This document shows, one piece after another, positions 1 through 9,961 of a stretch of DNA of 32,373 nucleotides (the first letter of the stretch is position 1; each line of letters starts with the position of its first letter). The DNA is from Chrysochromulina parva (taxonomy: Eukaryota; Haptophyta; Prymnesiales; Chrysochromulinaceae), in the NCBI GenBank assembly GCA_002887195.1, contig PJAB01000245.1:1-32373 (forward strand), in the 5' to 3' direction. Position numbers and translations under genes: made by a program. A model generated the notes under the pieces. The model ran no database searches and was not told where the DNA came from. It saw only the letters and a list, made by a program, of their open reading frames with translations.

Positions 1-25
1 CCCCCCCCCCCCCCCCCCCCCCCCC
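1..25. repeat. Poly-C run at window edge
   Basis: An uninterrupted run of 25 C opens the window. It could be a real homopolymer or a contig-end sequencing artefact; nothing else in the window has a run this long. Confidence 0.9.
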
Positions 26-201
26 GCGCGTCCCTCCCATACGCCCCACACCGACGCGCCACGCAGCACACCTACGTCCTACGCAATACCGCACCGGCGA
101 AGCAGCCGGCACGACGCAGCTCGCATTTGCTCGCGCATCCACAGACTCGCAGGTCGTGAGCGGCGAAGAAAAGTAGGGAATCTAGAGGTTCAACAGTTGT
201 C
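26..201. other. Noncoding stretch downstream of the coiled-coil gene
   Basis: This lies 3' of the minus-strand coiled-coil gene that ends at 202 and probably holds its 3' UTR. I see no convincing gene, RNA or terminator-like hairpin in it. Confidence 0.4.
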
Positions 202-3200
202 TCAAAAGTTGGACATCGAGCGTGCAGCCTGCAGGTGCGACTTGACGGTCGCGTAGCTCGCGAGGACAGAAGATGAGCCGGTCCCCCCCAAGGATGCCTT
301 CGAGCCGGGCTGCGGCACCCGCAGCATGCCGCCCGCGCGAGAGGAAGGGTGCAAGGCCGACATGGGACGGGGCTCCATGCTGCTGTCGCGGTGGAAGCCC
401 GGTGAGCCGCTCGGCGAAGTATTGAGACGCTCAGAATAACGCTCAGGCTTGGGGTGCGGGTAAGGGACGGCATCACGGACAGACCACTCGGACGGCATCG
501 TGCCGCTCACGAGCAAGTTCGCCGACTCGTTCACGACCCGCTGCAGGATTCCTCGTTGGAACTGCTCCATCATGGATGAGCCGTTTGTGGCTGTGCGCCG
601 CACAGGGATCCCCGATGGCGAGCCCGGGGGCGGCAGCGCGGCCATGCCGCCGCCACCGACGCCACTGAGCATGCCTGAAGAATGCCCTGAATGGTTGCAT
701 GGATGGAGCTGGGGCTGTGAATTCTCCGGCGGGAGCGGGAGCACCTGCCGAACTTGCAGGGCCTCATCGAGCGACTTAGTGGCTTCGGGGCGTACCGCGT
801 GGATCGCGCCGAGGTGGTGCCGCAACTGCTGCAGCGCATAGAGTGCCGAGGTGACAAGCGACTCGCGTTGTTCCGCGGCAGAGCCACGAGATTGCGCCAG
901 CTCCATCTCGACCTCCTTGCACCTGTGGAATGCGTGGTTGAGGGACGTCTGCTGCTTCTTGATCGTCTCCTTGAGCTTGCGCTCGCGCTCGAGCAGCTTG
1001 CGTGCCGCCACCATCACCGCCTGCATGCGCGTGTGCAAGTCGGCCCGCTCAGCGGTGGAGAGGCCCGCTCCCTTGACGGGGACCGCGACGTGCGTCTGGC
1101 TGTGAGCCTGGCTGGGGCGCTGCTCCAGCTCCGAGAGAGCCTCGTCGAGGGACAGGCGCAGTCGCGCGGCATCCAGACGGAGCGCGCGCAGCTCCGTCAG
1201 TAGCACTAGCAGCTTCTCGCTCGACGTCTGTTGTGAATCCGCGCCCCGGGAGAGCGCAAGCTCTGTCAGTGCGGAGTCGAGCATGTTGCGCGTGTTCGTG
1301 CAGTCGAGATAGAACGCAATCAACTGCTTGAGCGCCAGGGGCAGATGATGCGAGAAGAAGCCGGCGGCGGGGTCGACAGGCACACGCACATCGCCGAGGG
1401 CCTGCAGCACCAGCGCCGATGCGCGCCTCTGATCGCGCTCCACTCGCTCGAGCGTCCCACGCAGCTGCTGCGCCTTGCGGTCGCTCTCCGCCATCCCGAC
1501 CACTTTGGCTTCGAGTTGGTTCTCCTTGAGCCGGGTCTTCGAGAGCTCGCTCAGAAGCCGCGTGAGCTGCTCGCGCGCCTCCTCGAGTTCTTCCTCGCTC
1601 GCCACGTCCATCTGTGTGACGCGGGGGCATCTCGAGAGGGCGAGCGCACGCCATCGAATAGGGGGTGTAGGGGGTAGATGATAGGGGGCCACAACAAAGA
1701 GGCCATCACATGGGCTCTCAAGCACAGAAGCATGAATTCACGATCAGAGACGAGACACCGTCCGAGCCCATTGCAGTGCACTTGCAGTGAGGGAGCCCAT
1801 CAGTGTGGCGCATGCACTTGCAGTGAGGGAGCTCATCAGTGTGGCGCATGCACTTGCAGTGAGGGAGCCCATCAGTGTGGCGCATGCACTTGCAGTGAGG
1901 GAGCCCATCAGTGTGGCGCATGCACTTGCAGTGAGGGAGCTCATCAGTGTGGCGCAACCGTCAGTCCCGTCAGTAGCGCAGCCGCACACCTGCATCTCGA
2001 GCTCCACTGCGAGATGCTGCACACGGCGCTTGTACTCGGCATCGTCGTACTGCGCCGCGCCGCGTAATGAGGAGGCCGTTTTGGCGCGCGACTCGATCAG
2101 ACGACGCGTGGAGCCGTCCACCTTCCTTAGCGCTCTCTCCAAGTTGGCCGACATGGCTGTCAGCTCCCTGCGCAGGGCGATTATTTCAACCTCGAGTTGC
2201 GACTTCTCGGCGGCAAACTTGCGTTGCGCCGTGAGCGTCGCATTCCGCACCGCCGCCTCGATCACGGCGTCCTCATCGCCGGCGACCGGCAGCGGCGACG
2301 CATGCGACAAGCTCAAGTTCGTCGCATGCTCGAGCTCGCTCGTCAGTTGGGCCTCTCGCTGTTTCGCCTCGGCGAGAAGAGTTTCGAATCGCAGCAGTGC
2401 CTCTGCCATCGCCCTCTCATGGCGCTCCGCGGCGGCGCCAATCTGAGCGGCCGCCTCGGCTTGCAAGCGCGGCTCCGCGGCCTTAGCTTCTGCGCGCAGG
2501 CGCACCTCAAGCTCTGCCAGGCGCTTGTCGAACTCTAGCTGCCCGGAGGATGCCAAGGCAATTGGGCCTGTAACGGCTCCCTTGTCATGACCCTTCCTCT
2601 GCAGCTCGGCCAACTCCGCTTGGAGTCGCTCGACGAGGGCGGCCGCTTGGAGCGCCTTCGTATGCGCGTCTGCCTCCTGCGTCTCATGAACTGCGAGTAT
2701 GCCGCGCAGCGACGAGTTCACGCCGGACTGCTTCTTGACGTCCTTCTCAAGCTCTACGATGCGCTCGGTCGCCGCCTCGAGCTGACGGTGCACGTCTGCG
2801 AGTGCCGACGAGCCTCCGCTCTTGAGCGATTTCTCGCGATCCTCGAGCTCGCGATGGTACTGCGCCTGCATCTCCGCCTGTGCATTCTGCAGGTTCACGG
2901 CGCTCGCGGTCCTCGATGACTCAAGCTTGACACGGAAGAGAGTCTCCTGCGCCTTGACGGCCTTACGATGTGCCTCTCGGTCCGCCTCCGAGAGCGTCTC
3001 GGCGAGGGCGGTAGCTTTGCGCAGCAGATTCTCGAAGACATCGAGCGTCTCTACGCGCGCCTGCGCCGCCTTGCGTGCTGCAGGGTCAGCGCCTTTGATG
3101 CGCATGGCCAGTGCTCCGCGGTCCTGCGCCACACCAGCTTCATCTTCTGGAAGGTGGCGCACCACCTGCTCCTGCGCGCTCTTCACGAGCTCACTGAGCC

Positions 3201-3297
3201 CCTGCGTGCATGCCTCGTAGGCTGCCTTGAAAGAGCCGTCGCTCATCCCGGGCATTCGTGCAGCGAAACGTGTACCGTAACGGGTCACCATGTGCAT
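202..3297 (-). CDS. Long coiled-coil protein, function unknown (two exons)
   Basis: Two reading frames join in phase 0 into one protein of about 905 residues: exon 1 is 3297-1990 and exon 2 is 1611-202. The join runs from VELEMQ into MDVASEEELEEAREQL, so a heptad-rich helix continues smoothly across the intron, which is good support for splicing. Exon 1 is almost entirely charged helix (Ala, Glu, Lys, Arg, Leu). Exon 2 begins as coiled coil for about 250 residues and ends in a Ser/Pro/Gly-rich low-complexity tail. The start chosen is the first ATG; MSDGSFKAAYEA, 17 codons further in, is a good alternative. No catalytic motif, signal peptide or membrane segment is visible. A cytoskeletal, flagellar or scaffold role would fit such a composition but is only a guess; I do not recognise the family. 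Confidence 0.75.
1612..1989 (-). other. Intron of the coiled-coil gene (378 bp)
   Basis: Reading the minus strand, the donor is ATGCAG|GTGTGC and the acceptor is GTCACACAG|ATGGAC, phase 0. The middle is a 36-bp minisatellite and the 3' part has a C-rich pyrimidine tract (around 1660-1690). The 10 bases CTCGAGATGC at the end of exon 1 recur 18 bases upstream of the acceptor (plus-strand 1627-1636 and 1992-2001), a weaker version of the flanking copies seen in other introns here. Confidence 0.8.
1779..1958. repeat. 36-bp minisatellite, five copies, inside an intron
   Basis: Five head-to-tail units of 36 bp start at 1779, 1815, 1851, 1887 and 1923; the last diverges at its final bases. Units differ at one position (GAGCCC or GAGCTC) in the order C, T, C, C, T. 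Because 36 is a multiple of three, the array is open in several frames and looks like a repetitive peptide, but it lies wholly within the intron. On the transcribed strand each unit carries ACTGATG, a branch-point-like motif shared with other introns in the window. Confidence 0.95.
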
Positions 3298-4074
3298 GCA
3301 ATCGCGCCACGGTCACGGATTTCACACAAACATGGCTGGGAGGCGCCACGGCCCTCGCGCCACCGAGACGCTCGCAGAGCAACGCCGGACTACTCTGACA
3401 ACCTAATTTGACGACACTCTCAAACTCTCGTTAAAACTCTCGTCTTGCGCCGCGCGGCGCCCCGACGCAGCATAACATAAGCGGTTCATGCACAGCACAG
3501 GCGGCTCAACACTCCACGTTAGCGTGTGGTCCGCGACCAACGGTGTCCGCCTGCCATATGGCCGCCCTACATGCAACTCCGCCTGCTATTCCCCATTAGC
3601 GTTCTTCAATGTAAGCAATCTTGACCTTAGAAGAGTAAATGTCGAAACTCGAACACATCTGCAGGCAAGAGGCCGCGCGGGCGATTGGAGTCGAGGGCGC
3701 ATACGAAGCCGTTCAAAGCCGTTCACAGCTGGCTCCCCACGCCGGTCGCCGGTACGGAGGAGACGCGATTCGAATCAAGAGTAGGAAAAATTCCACAACT
3801 TACAACTAATAAACTATGTAGTAGTAAAAGTCGAGAATTGCAAGTGTCGTCCAGTCACGCCAGACCGCGCAATTGCCACACACGACTCACCGAACACAGA
3901 GGCCCATGCGCCTCGACTCATCTGCTACAACTTACTAACTAATCAACTATGTAGTAGTAAAAGTCGAGTGAATTGCAAGTGTCGTCCAGTCACGCCAGAC
4001 CGCGCAATTGCCACACACGACTCACCGAACACAGAGGCCCATGCGCCTCGACTCATCTGCTAAACCTTCTCAAG
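3298..4074. other. Intergenic region with a duplicated block
   Basis: About 780 bp between the start of the coiled-coil gene and the stop of the FkbM-type gene, both on the minus strand. It should hold the promoter of the first and the 3' UTR of the second. Apart from the 135-bp direct repeat at 3795-4063 I see no gene. It is more AT-rich than the flanking coding sequence. Confidence 0.6.
3795..4063. repeat. Tandem direct repeat of about 135 bp, two copies
   Basis: Copy 1 is about 3795-3929 and copy 2 about 3928-4063. The first part (ACTATGTAGTAGTAAAAGTC) repeats at an offset of 133 and the remainder at 135, because copy 2 has two extra bases after GTCGAG. From there to CATCTGCTA the copies appear identical. 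Near-identity in noncoding DNA implies a recent duplication. Copy 2 ends about 10 bases from the stop codon of the FkbM-type gene, so the duplication lies in or next to its 3' UTR. Confidence 0.95.
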
Positions 4075-4950
4075 TCACGGGGACAGAGCTTCGCGCGTTC
4101 TTCCCCAGCGCTTGGGCGGCGGCACACCCGTCGCTGCATGCGACCAGAGGGGCGACCCGCGGCGCACAAATACGACATCCATGTAGCCCACACCCCTGGA
4201 TTTCCCCATTCCTGCATGGTAGGATATCTGCACGATGTTGTACATCTGGAAGCCGAGTGACCCGAGTTCTGCAAACACCTCATGGGCACTCGGCGCGCCC
4301 TCGTTGACGTTGAGCACCGCAACCTCCATGAGGATGACGTCGACGTGTGCGAGCGTCTGCCGCGCGCCCTGAAGCACCAACAGCTCCGCTCCTTGCACGT
4401 CAAATTTGGCCATTGTGAAGCGCACACCCGGCGCATGCTCTGCGAGGACGTCATCAAGCCGTTGCATCACACGATCCTGGCGTTCGAAGAAGCCTTTCTT
4501 CCGGTAGTAAACGGAATGCTCCTGGAAGAGGCTGTTCCCAGTCGTCCGAAGCACCTTGGAGCCTGTCGACATGAACATTGACACGTTGCCCGTGACATTG
4601 CCGAGCAGAGCGATGGCAAAGGGTTCGCCCACCGCAGCGAGCGGCGTTCGAAGTTTAGGATCGGCCTCGAGCATGAAGGTGTGCGCCTCGGGCCAAATCT
4701 GCTTCGCGCCACGCGTCCACAATCCCATATTCGCACCGATATCAAGTATATGTGTCGGATTGAAGCCGCGCTTTTTCAGCATGTGCAGTCCCTCTTCATA
4801 ATTGAGCGAGCCTCCAAATTGAAGGTAAGGAAATGGCTCGTGCTTCGGAATATCGCATTGCGTAGCGCAGCAGTGTGTATTGTAGTTCAGGCATGCCATC
4901 CCGGCCACAGCGATCGGACCTAGGCAGGCGAACGAGATCAGGCTAGCCAT
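4075..4950 (-). CDS. FkbM-family methyltransferase, probably secretory-pathway
   Basis: A protein of 291 residues from the ATG at 4950; the reading frame extends seven codons upstream but with no ATG. The SAM-binding motif I is ILDIGANMG, with its acidic residue near 70. A second block, KFDVQGAELLVLQGA near 182-196, matches the motif characteristic of FkbM-type methyltransferases, which methylate oxygen atoms on sugars or other small hydroxylated groups. The N-terminus (MASLISFACLGPIAVAG) looks like a signal peptide or anchor, followed by a Cys-rich patch (CC, C), suggesting the ER or Golgi lumen and a glycan substrate. The substrate cannot be read from sequence. No intron is needed. The extended C-terminal tail is basic and Pro-rich. 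Confidence 0.85.
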   Translation of the reverse strand: MASLISFACLGPIAVAGMACLNYNTHCCATQCDIPKHEPFPYLQFGGSLNYEEGLHMLKKRGFNPTHILDIGANMGLWTRGAKQIWPEAHTFMLEADPKLRTPLAAVGEPFAIALLGNVTGNVSMFMSTGSKVLRTTGNSLFQEHSVYYRKKGFFERQDRVMQRLDDVLAEHAPGVRFTMAKFDVQGAELLVLQGARQTLAHVDVILMEVAVLNVNEGAPSAHEVFAELGSLGFQMYNIVQISYHAGMGKSRGVGYMDVVFVRRGSPLWSHAATGVPPPKRWGRTREALSP

Positions 4951-5234
4951 CGTTGCTCGTAGTCGGCTCAATTGTGGTTGCGCGCTTGTCGCGCGTTGCG
5001 TCGTGAATGCGTGACCCGTGAGCGCGTCGTGACCGAAAAAGAAGCCCCTCCAAAGTCTATGTAGACTTGTCTTGACTTGACTTGAACCCTCCGAGCTCTG
5101 GGGCGCGAGTTACCATATAGGAAGTCTTGCTCGAGCATATGAAAAGTTGGAAGACCCGACCCGACCGTCCCTCACCATGGGAGGATTGTGCGCTCGCTCC
5201 GTGACGAAACCGAAACTCAATACACGCGGCGGCG

Positions 5235-8041
5235 ATGAACAAGGCGATGAACAAGGTACACCCGGCCGACTTTGTGTCTCAGGCAGCCTTGCTCGTGGCA
5301 AAAATGTCTCGAGAGGAGAAGGCCGCGTTCGTCTCGGGCGGCTCATTCTGGACCACGAAAACCCTCGTGCACCTGGGCCTCGACCAGCCGGCGGTCATGT
5401 CGGATGGCCCAATCGGACTGCGCAAGCAAGCGAGTGCTGCTGACCATCTCGGCCTTGGCGGCTCGCTGCCCGCAACGTGCTTCCCAGCGGGTGTCAACCT
5501 CGGCAATTCCTGGGACCGCGCGCTAGTGCACGAGCTGGCGAGTGCACTTGCCGACGAGTGCCTTAACAAGGACGTGAGCGTGATCCTCGGCCCCGCCATG
5601 AATATGAAGCGCTCGCCGCTGTGCGGGCGCAATTTTGAGTACTTCTCGGAGGATCCATACCTCGCCGGGGAGCTGGCCGTTGCATATGTCAAGGGCGCAC
5701 AGGCCAAGGGCATCGGCACCAGCGTCAAGCACTTTGCGGCCAACAATCAGGAGTATGGGCGCATGCGCGTCGATACCCGCGTCGATGAGCGCACGCTGCG
5801 CGAGATCTACTTGTCCGCGTTTGAGCGGGTGGTGCGTGACGCACAGCCGTGGTCTGTCATGAGCGCCTACAATCAGGTCAACGGCGCCTACTGCAGCGAG
5901 AACGAGTGGCTACTCGAGACCGTGCTTCGGAACGAGTGGGGCTTCGAAGGTGCGGTCGTCTCGGACTGGGGTGCGGTCAAGGATCGTGTCAAGGGGGTCG
6001 GGAGCGGCCTGGATCTCGAGATGCCCACGTCCGGCACTGTCAACGACAAGAAGCTGCTCGCGGCGCTCTCGAGCGGTGCCTTGGACGAGGCGCAGCTTGA
6101 CAAGTGCGTCACACGAGTCGTCGCTCTAGTGCTAGCTGCCCGACAGACCCGAGCCCATAAGGTAAGGGCCTCTGATGGCCTCTGATAGACCCGGGCCCTT
6201 AAGGTAATGGCCTCTGATGGCCTCTGGTGGTTTGTGATGGTCTGAGACTGTGATGAGATCCGCGCCCTGTCCCTTCCCCTTGGCTCTCTGCCTATCCGCA
6301 GGCGCCGACGTACGAGGCACGCCTCTTCGAGACGAACCATGCGCTCGCGCGGCGCGCGGCCGCCCGCTCGGCCGTCCTTCTCAAGAACGACAACGGCGCT
6401 CTTCCGCTGATCGCTCTGCCGGGTGTCCTGTCTAAGCTCGCGGTGATTGGCCGTATGGCGACCTCAGCGGCGGTACGCTACCAAGGGGCTGGATCGGCGG
6501 CTGTGAATGCACACCAGCTGCAGGAGCCCTTGGAGTCGATTCGGGCTCATCTGGCGTCCGGCTGGGGGGCATCGGCCTCTTCGACCCTATTAGCCACCGT
6601 GGCGTACACGGACGGCTATGGCGAGCCGTGCGTGGACGACCCTGCTGCCATCCAGCTGGCCGTACAAGCGGCCAAGGGGGCCGACGCTGCCGTCGTCTTC
6701 GTCGGCCTGCCGTCCACGTATGAGGTGGAGGGGCGTGACCGGGCGCACATGCGCATGCCCAGCCAGATGAATGCCCTCGTCGGCGCCGTGGCGGAGGCCA
6801 ATCCTCGCACGATCGTCGTGCTCTTGGGAGGCTCCTCGATGGAGCTGTCCACATGCGACAAGGCGGCGGCCATTCTTTGGATGGGCTTGGCCGGGCAGGC
6901 TATCGGCGGTTCCATCGTCGACGTTCTCTTCGGCGCGACCTCACCTACCGGTCGACTCGCGGAAACGTGGCCCATGCAGCTCGACGACGTCCCTTGCCAG
7001 GCCAACTTTGGGCGCAACGCCTCCATTAGGCAAGTCGTCTATCGCGAGGCACTCAACGTGGGCTACCGGTACTTTTGCAGCGCCAGGGTGCCGGTACGCT
7101 ACCCGTTTGGTCACGGCCTCACCTACGCGAGCTTTCGGTATTCCGAGCTGCGCCTTTCGCGCGCAAGCATCGGCACGTCAGAGAGCGTGAGTGTCCAGCT
7201 CAAGCTGAGCAATACGGGGGGCGTGCGCGCAGCGGAGGTGGTGCAACTCTACGTGCGCGATTGCGAGTGCTCCGTGACACGACCGGATCGGGAACTCAAG
7301 GCCTTTGCAAAGGTGGAGCTGGCGGCCGGCGCCGAACAGATGGTCGTGCTCGAGCTCACGCCACGCGCGCTTGCCTTTTACGATCTGGGTGCCAAGGAGT
7401 GGCGTGTGGAGGCGGGCGAGTTTGACGTTCTCGTTGGGGCCTCGTGTGAAGACATCCGTCTCACGGCGAAGCTCATTGTCGTCTCAGCATCCATTGATCC
7501 CAAGCTTGAGCTGATTCATCTCGAGGAGCTGGAAAGTCGAGGAGCAGGCAAGACCGGCTCCTCGAAGCCACGGGTGGAGAAGGCCACCGTGCTGCTCGAC
7601 GATGTGGCGCTCGCCGCCCGGGGCCTCGTGGTGCCTCCCGAGACGCCGCTGACGCCCGTGACGGCGCAGAGCACCTTTGAAGAGATAGAGCAGACCAGCT
7701 GGTTTGGGCGCTTCCTTGTGGGGATCATGAGGAAGGAGGCCGCCAAAGCCGCCAAGGGAGGCGGCCTCTCGGCTCCAGGCGATCGAGCGGTGGCTGAGGC
7801 CGTGTGTGTCGATGGCCTCCTTGGCTCCTCGTGGTGCTCGCTGCAGCTCATTACCGGTGGAGGGCTCCCAAGTTTCGTCATCACGCTCCTGGTCCATCTG
7901 CTCAACCACATCAACATGTACGTCGTCGTCGGAGCGCTACTGATGGCGTTCGTCTTACGCGGCGAGAGCGCGCAACCCGTGCCGGAGCCCGTGATCGAGG
8001 TCGTCAAGACTGGCTTCAGGCCCCCGTGGCAAAAGGCGTAA
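5235..8041 (+). CDS. Glycoside hydrolase family 3, beta-glucosidase-like (two exons)
   Basis: Exons 5235-6161 and 6302-8041 join in phase 0 into about 888 residues. The N-terminal GH3 domain has SDGP (56-59), GRNFEYFSEDP (131-141), KHFAANNQE (165-173) and VVSDWG with the likely nucleophile Asp244. The second domain opens with AVLLKNDNGALPL just after the intron and has EVEGRDR (450-456), where the family's acid/base Glu sits. A fibronectin-III-like domain covers about 605-695. After it come about 190 residues ending in a hydrophobic stretch (about 833-862) and a short polar tail. No signal peptide is seen, so if the hydrophobic stretch is a membrane anchor the protein is tail-anchored-like; alternatively it is a buried C-terminal element of some GH3 enzymes. 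It probably releases beta-linked glucose from glucans or glycosides. The architecture resembles bacterial and fungal enzymes, so old lateral transfer is possible but not shown. Confidence 0.92.
6145..6228 (+). repeat. 42-bp tandem duplication across a 5' splice site
   Basis: Copy 1 is 6145-6186 and copy 2 is 6187-6228, with 38 of 42 bases matching by eye. Copy 1 begins 17 bases inside exon 1 and carries the functional donor; copy 2 lies fully in the intron. Confidence 0.92.
6162..6301 (+). other. Intron of the GH3 gene (140 bp)
   Basis: Donor CATAAG|GTAAGG and acceptor TATCCGCAG|GCGCCG, phase 0, with a strong pyrimidine tract before the acceptor. The first third consists of TCTGATGGCC units. 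A 42-bp tandem duplication covers the exon end and donor, so a second GGTAAT donor sits 42 bases downstream. Splicing from that decoy would keep an in-frame TGA, so only the first donor gives the full enzyme. Confidence 0.88.
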
Positions 8042-8794
8042 CTCCTCAAAGGCTATGCCTCAGCTGCCAGGGTCTGCGCATGAGCTCCCGAGCCTGGGCA
8101 TGCCAAGTCAACGCTCGCGTGCCGTTGATGGCCCGTCGGGTGTGCGACGTTCTCTCGTCTAGTCCAGTCAGTGGCGCCGGGGACGCCACACGCTGTGCTA
8201 CTCGGGCTGCGCTCGTCTTGAGGATCCTCCGCCCTGGGCGCCCGCCATGGCGCCCGCGTCTCGGCCTGCGTGTCGAAGTGGGAGTTGAAACAGCGCCAAT
8301 GGAGAGTGTTGCGTCAACGCCGACGGAGCCGAGGCGAAGCGGAGCCGTTTCTCGGTGGGCACCGGCCAGGGAGTGACTCTCACGTGGGCGTTGCCCGTGT
8401 GATGTCTCTGGGCGTGTGATGTCTCTGGCCGGTGAGGTCAACCCAACTGACAGTCAGTCAGTTGACCGGTGAGCCGGTGTACAACTGGGCTCTATCTGCG
8501 ACGGCGGTGTGTGACGTTCTAATGACTACTTGTATCTTCGTTCCGTTCCGAGCGAAAGACGACCGTCGTGCGTTGTGGCTCGGCAGGCGCGGCGACAGAA
8601 CGGAACTCGAACCCTCCACCGATACCGATTTCGATACGGCAGTGGCGCAGTGCAATGGGGATTGGGATGGGCCGTGCGGGGCGTTCGCGTCATGACAGTA
8701 GTCAGTACAGCCTTCGCGAAGGCCGACCTCCGACTTATCGAACTGACAGGCGTGGCCACACGTGGTCTAGATGTCAATCTGAAAAGAGCCGCTC
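8042..8794. other. Intergenic region between convergent genes
   Basis: About 750 bp between the ends of the GH3 and CAP-domain genes, expected to hold both 3' UTRs. I find no gene. It includes a 17-bp tandem pair GTGTGATGTCTCTGG(G/C) at 8397-8429 and an inverted repeat at 8436-8467. Confidence 0.6.
8436..8467. repeat. Inverted repeat between convergent genes
   Basis: Arms GGTCAAC (8436-8442) and GTTGACC (8461-8467) are perfect complements, and the inner part (ACTGAC, GTCAGT) can extend the pairing. It could form a hairpin in either 3' UTR; function unknown. Confidence 0.6.
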
Positions 8795-9961
8795 CTATGC
8801 CGAATCGACCATCGACTCGACAAAGGTTTGCGTGCCGCCGCTGGCATCGGTGACCGTGGTCGTAGTGGTCGTCGTCTTCTTTCCATCCGAGATGGATACC
8901 TGTATGGAGACGGCCTTCTTACCGCCTGGCGGAACGACGATCTGCGCGCCACCGGGGGCGGTTGGTGGGGGCCCAAGGCGGGGAGTGAGCGCCGGTGCCG
9001 AAGCTGACTTGTAGCCGGGCGAGCCCTTCTCGTGAAAGCGACCCGCGAACGTGATGCACTGCATGGTGCCAAATTGTGTATGCTGTCCCGAGGCGACGCC
9101 CACTACTGTAAAGTCCTTGGAAAAGATATTGTTGCGGTGGCCACGGCTTGGCACGCCGTCATCGATGAGAAGCTGGATGACCACGTCTCGAGCCTCTGTC
9201 GCCCCGTAATTGATGTTCTCGCCCGCCGACTCCTCCCACTTGCCGTGCCGGTTCAGCCTGTCGAACGGGGTCGACCCGTCGGAGCCGTCGTGCCCCAGAA
9301 GCCCGAGAGGCCCGCAGTCCAAGACGTGTTCGAGCGCCGCGCGGCTCATGCCCGCGGAGACGCTCGTATAGGGCGCGAGCGCGCCCTGCTTCTTGAGGAA
9401 GGCGACCAGCTCGCTCACCGCGCTCGCGCCCTCCTGGGTGAGCAGCTTAATCTTTTGGCCGGGCGCCAAGTACGCGTTGCCGTCGAAGTATGCGAGGCGT
9501 GGCTCGATGAATGCGGCATACTCTGCAGGCTTGGTTCGTGCAAGGTTCATCTCCTCGAAGATGCCAGCGTCAAGGAGTGACGCCGGTGCCGCCGGCGACG
9601 CCGCTCCATTGCTCGCTGCTGCAGGGTCCCCCTTCTGCTCCTTGGGCTTTGCGGTGGCCAGTTGCTGTACGAATGTGTTCAGTTCGCTCACCGCTGCCAC
9701 GAACTCCTTCTTGCTCAGCGCCTCACCGGAGAATTCAGTACCAAAGGCTATGCATAGGCCTTTGGCCTTGCGCTCCGCATATGAATGCCCGTAGCTCTGC
9801 AGCGCCTCTGCCAGCTCACTGACCTGCAGTCGGCCGTCACCATTCGTATCGGCTGTCGAGAGGGCCTCGAGCGCCTTCTTCGTCCACCCATGGTAGGCAT
9901 CCATGGCCTCCTGGGGCGGAAGCGGCACAGAGGACGACGAGGTGCTGGCGCCAGCGCCCAT
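8795..9961 (-). CDS. EF-hand plus CAP/SCP-domain protein with myristoylation-type start
   Basis: The frame is open from 10153 but the best start is the ATG at 9961, giving MGAGAS, a typical N-myristoylation signal, and 388 residues. An EF-hand with a canonical loop (Asp38, Asn40, Asp42, Arg44, Gln46, Glu49) is followed by a degenerate second one near 72-90. After an Ala-rich linker, residues about 133-310 form a CAP (SCP/Tpx-1/PR-1) domain, recognisable from GHDGSDGSTPFDR (His224), AGENINYG (Glu248), GHRNNIF (His275) and MQCITFAGRF. The C-terminus has a poly-Thr run after GKK. CAP proteins are usually secreted; a cytosolic, membrane-attached and calcium-linked form is unusual but, as I recall, known in protists. 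CAP domains bind lipids or act by other means, so the activity is not assigned. Confidence 0.85.
   Translation of the reverse strand: MGAGASTSSSSVPLPPQEAMDAYHGWTKKALEALSTADTNGDGRLQVSELAEALQSYGHSYAERKAKGLCIAFGTEFSGEALSKKEFVAAVSELNTFVQQLATAKPKEQKGDPAAASNGAASPAAPASLLDAGIFEEMNLARTKPAEYAAFIEPRLAYFDGNAYLAPGQKIKLLTQEGASAVSELVAFLKKQGALAPYTSVSAGMSRAALEHVLDCGPLGLLGHDGSDGSTPFDRLNRHGKWEESAGENINYGATEARDVVIQLLIDDGVPSRGHRNNIFSKDFTVVGVASGQHTQFGTMQCITFAGRFHEKGSPGYKSASAPALTPRLGPPPTAPGGAQIVVPPGGKKAVSIQVSISDGKKTTTTTTTVTDASGGTQTFVESMVDSA

Noticed and set aside
1779..1958. CRISPR-like regular repeat
   Set aside because: The 36-bp units are head to tail with no spacers, lie inside a eukaryotic intron, and are a minisatellite.
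1718..2067. Repetitive peptides read through the 36-bp array on both strands
   Set aside because: The array lies between a good donor and acceptor, and the flanking helices join in frame when it is removed.
3680..3785. Possible tRNA, from a GATTCGAATC T-loop-like word near 3770
   Set aside because: No acceptor stem or anticodon arm could be drawn around it.
5235..8041. Two separate GH3 genes
   Set aside because: The second frame lacks a proper start and its first codons after the acceptor read straight on into the conserved AVLLKN region.
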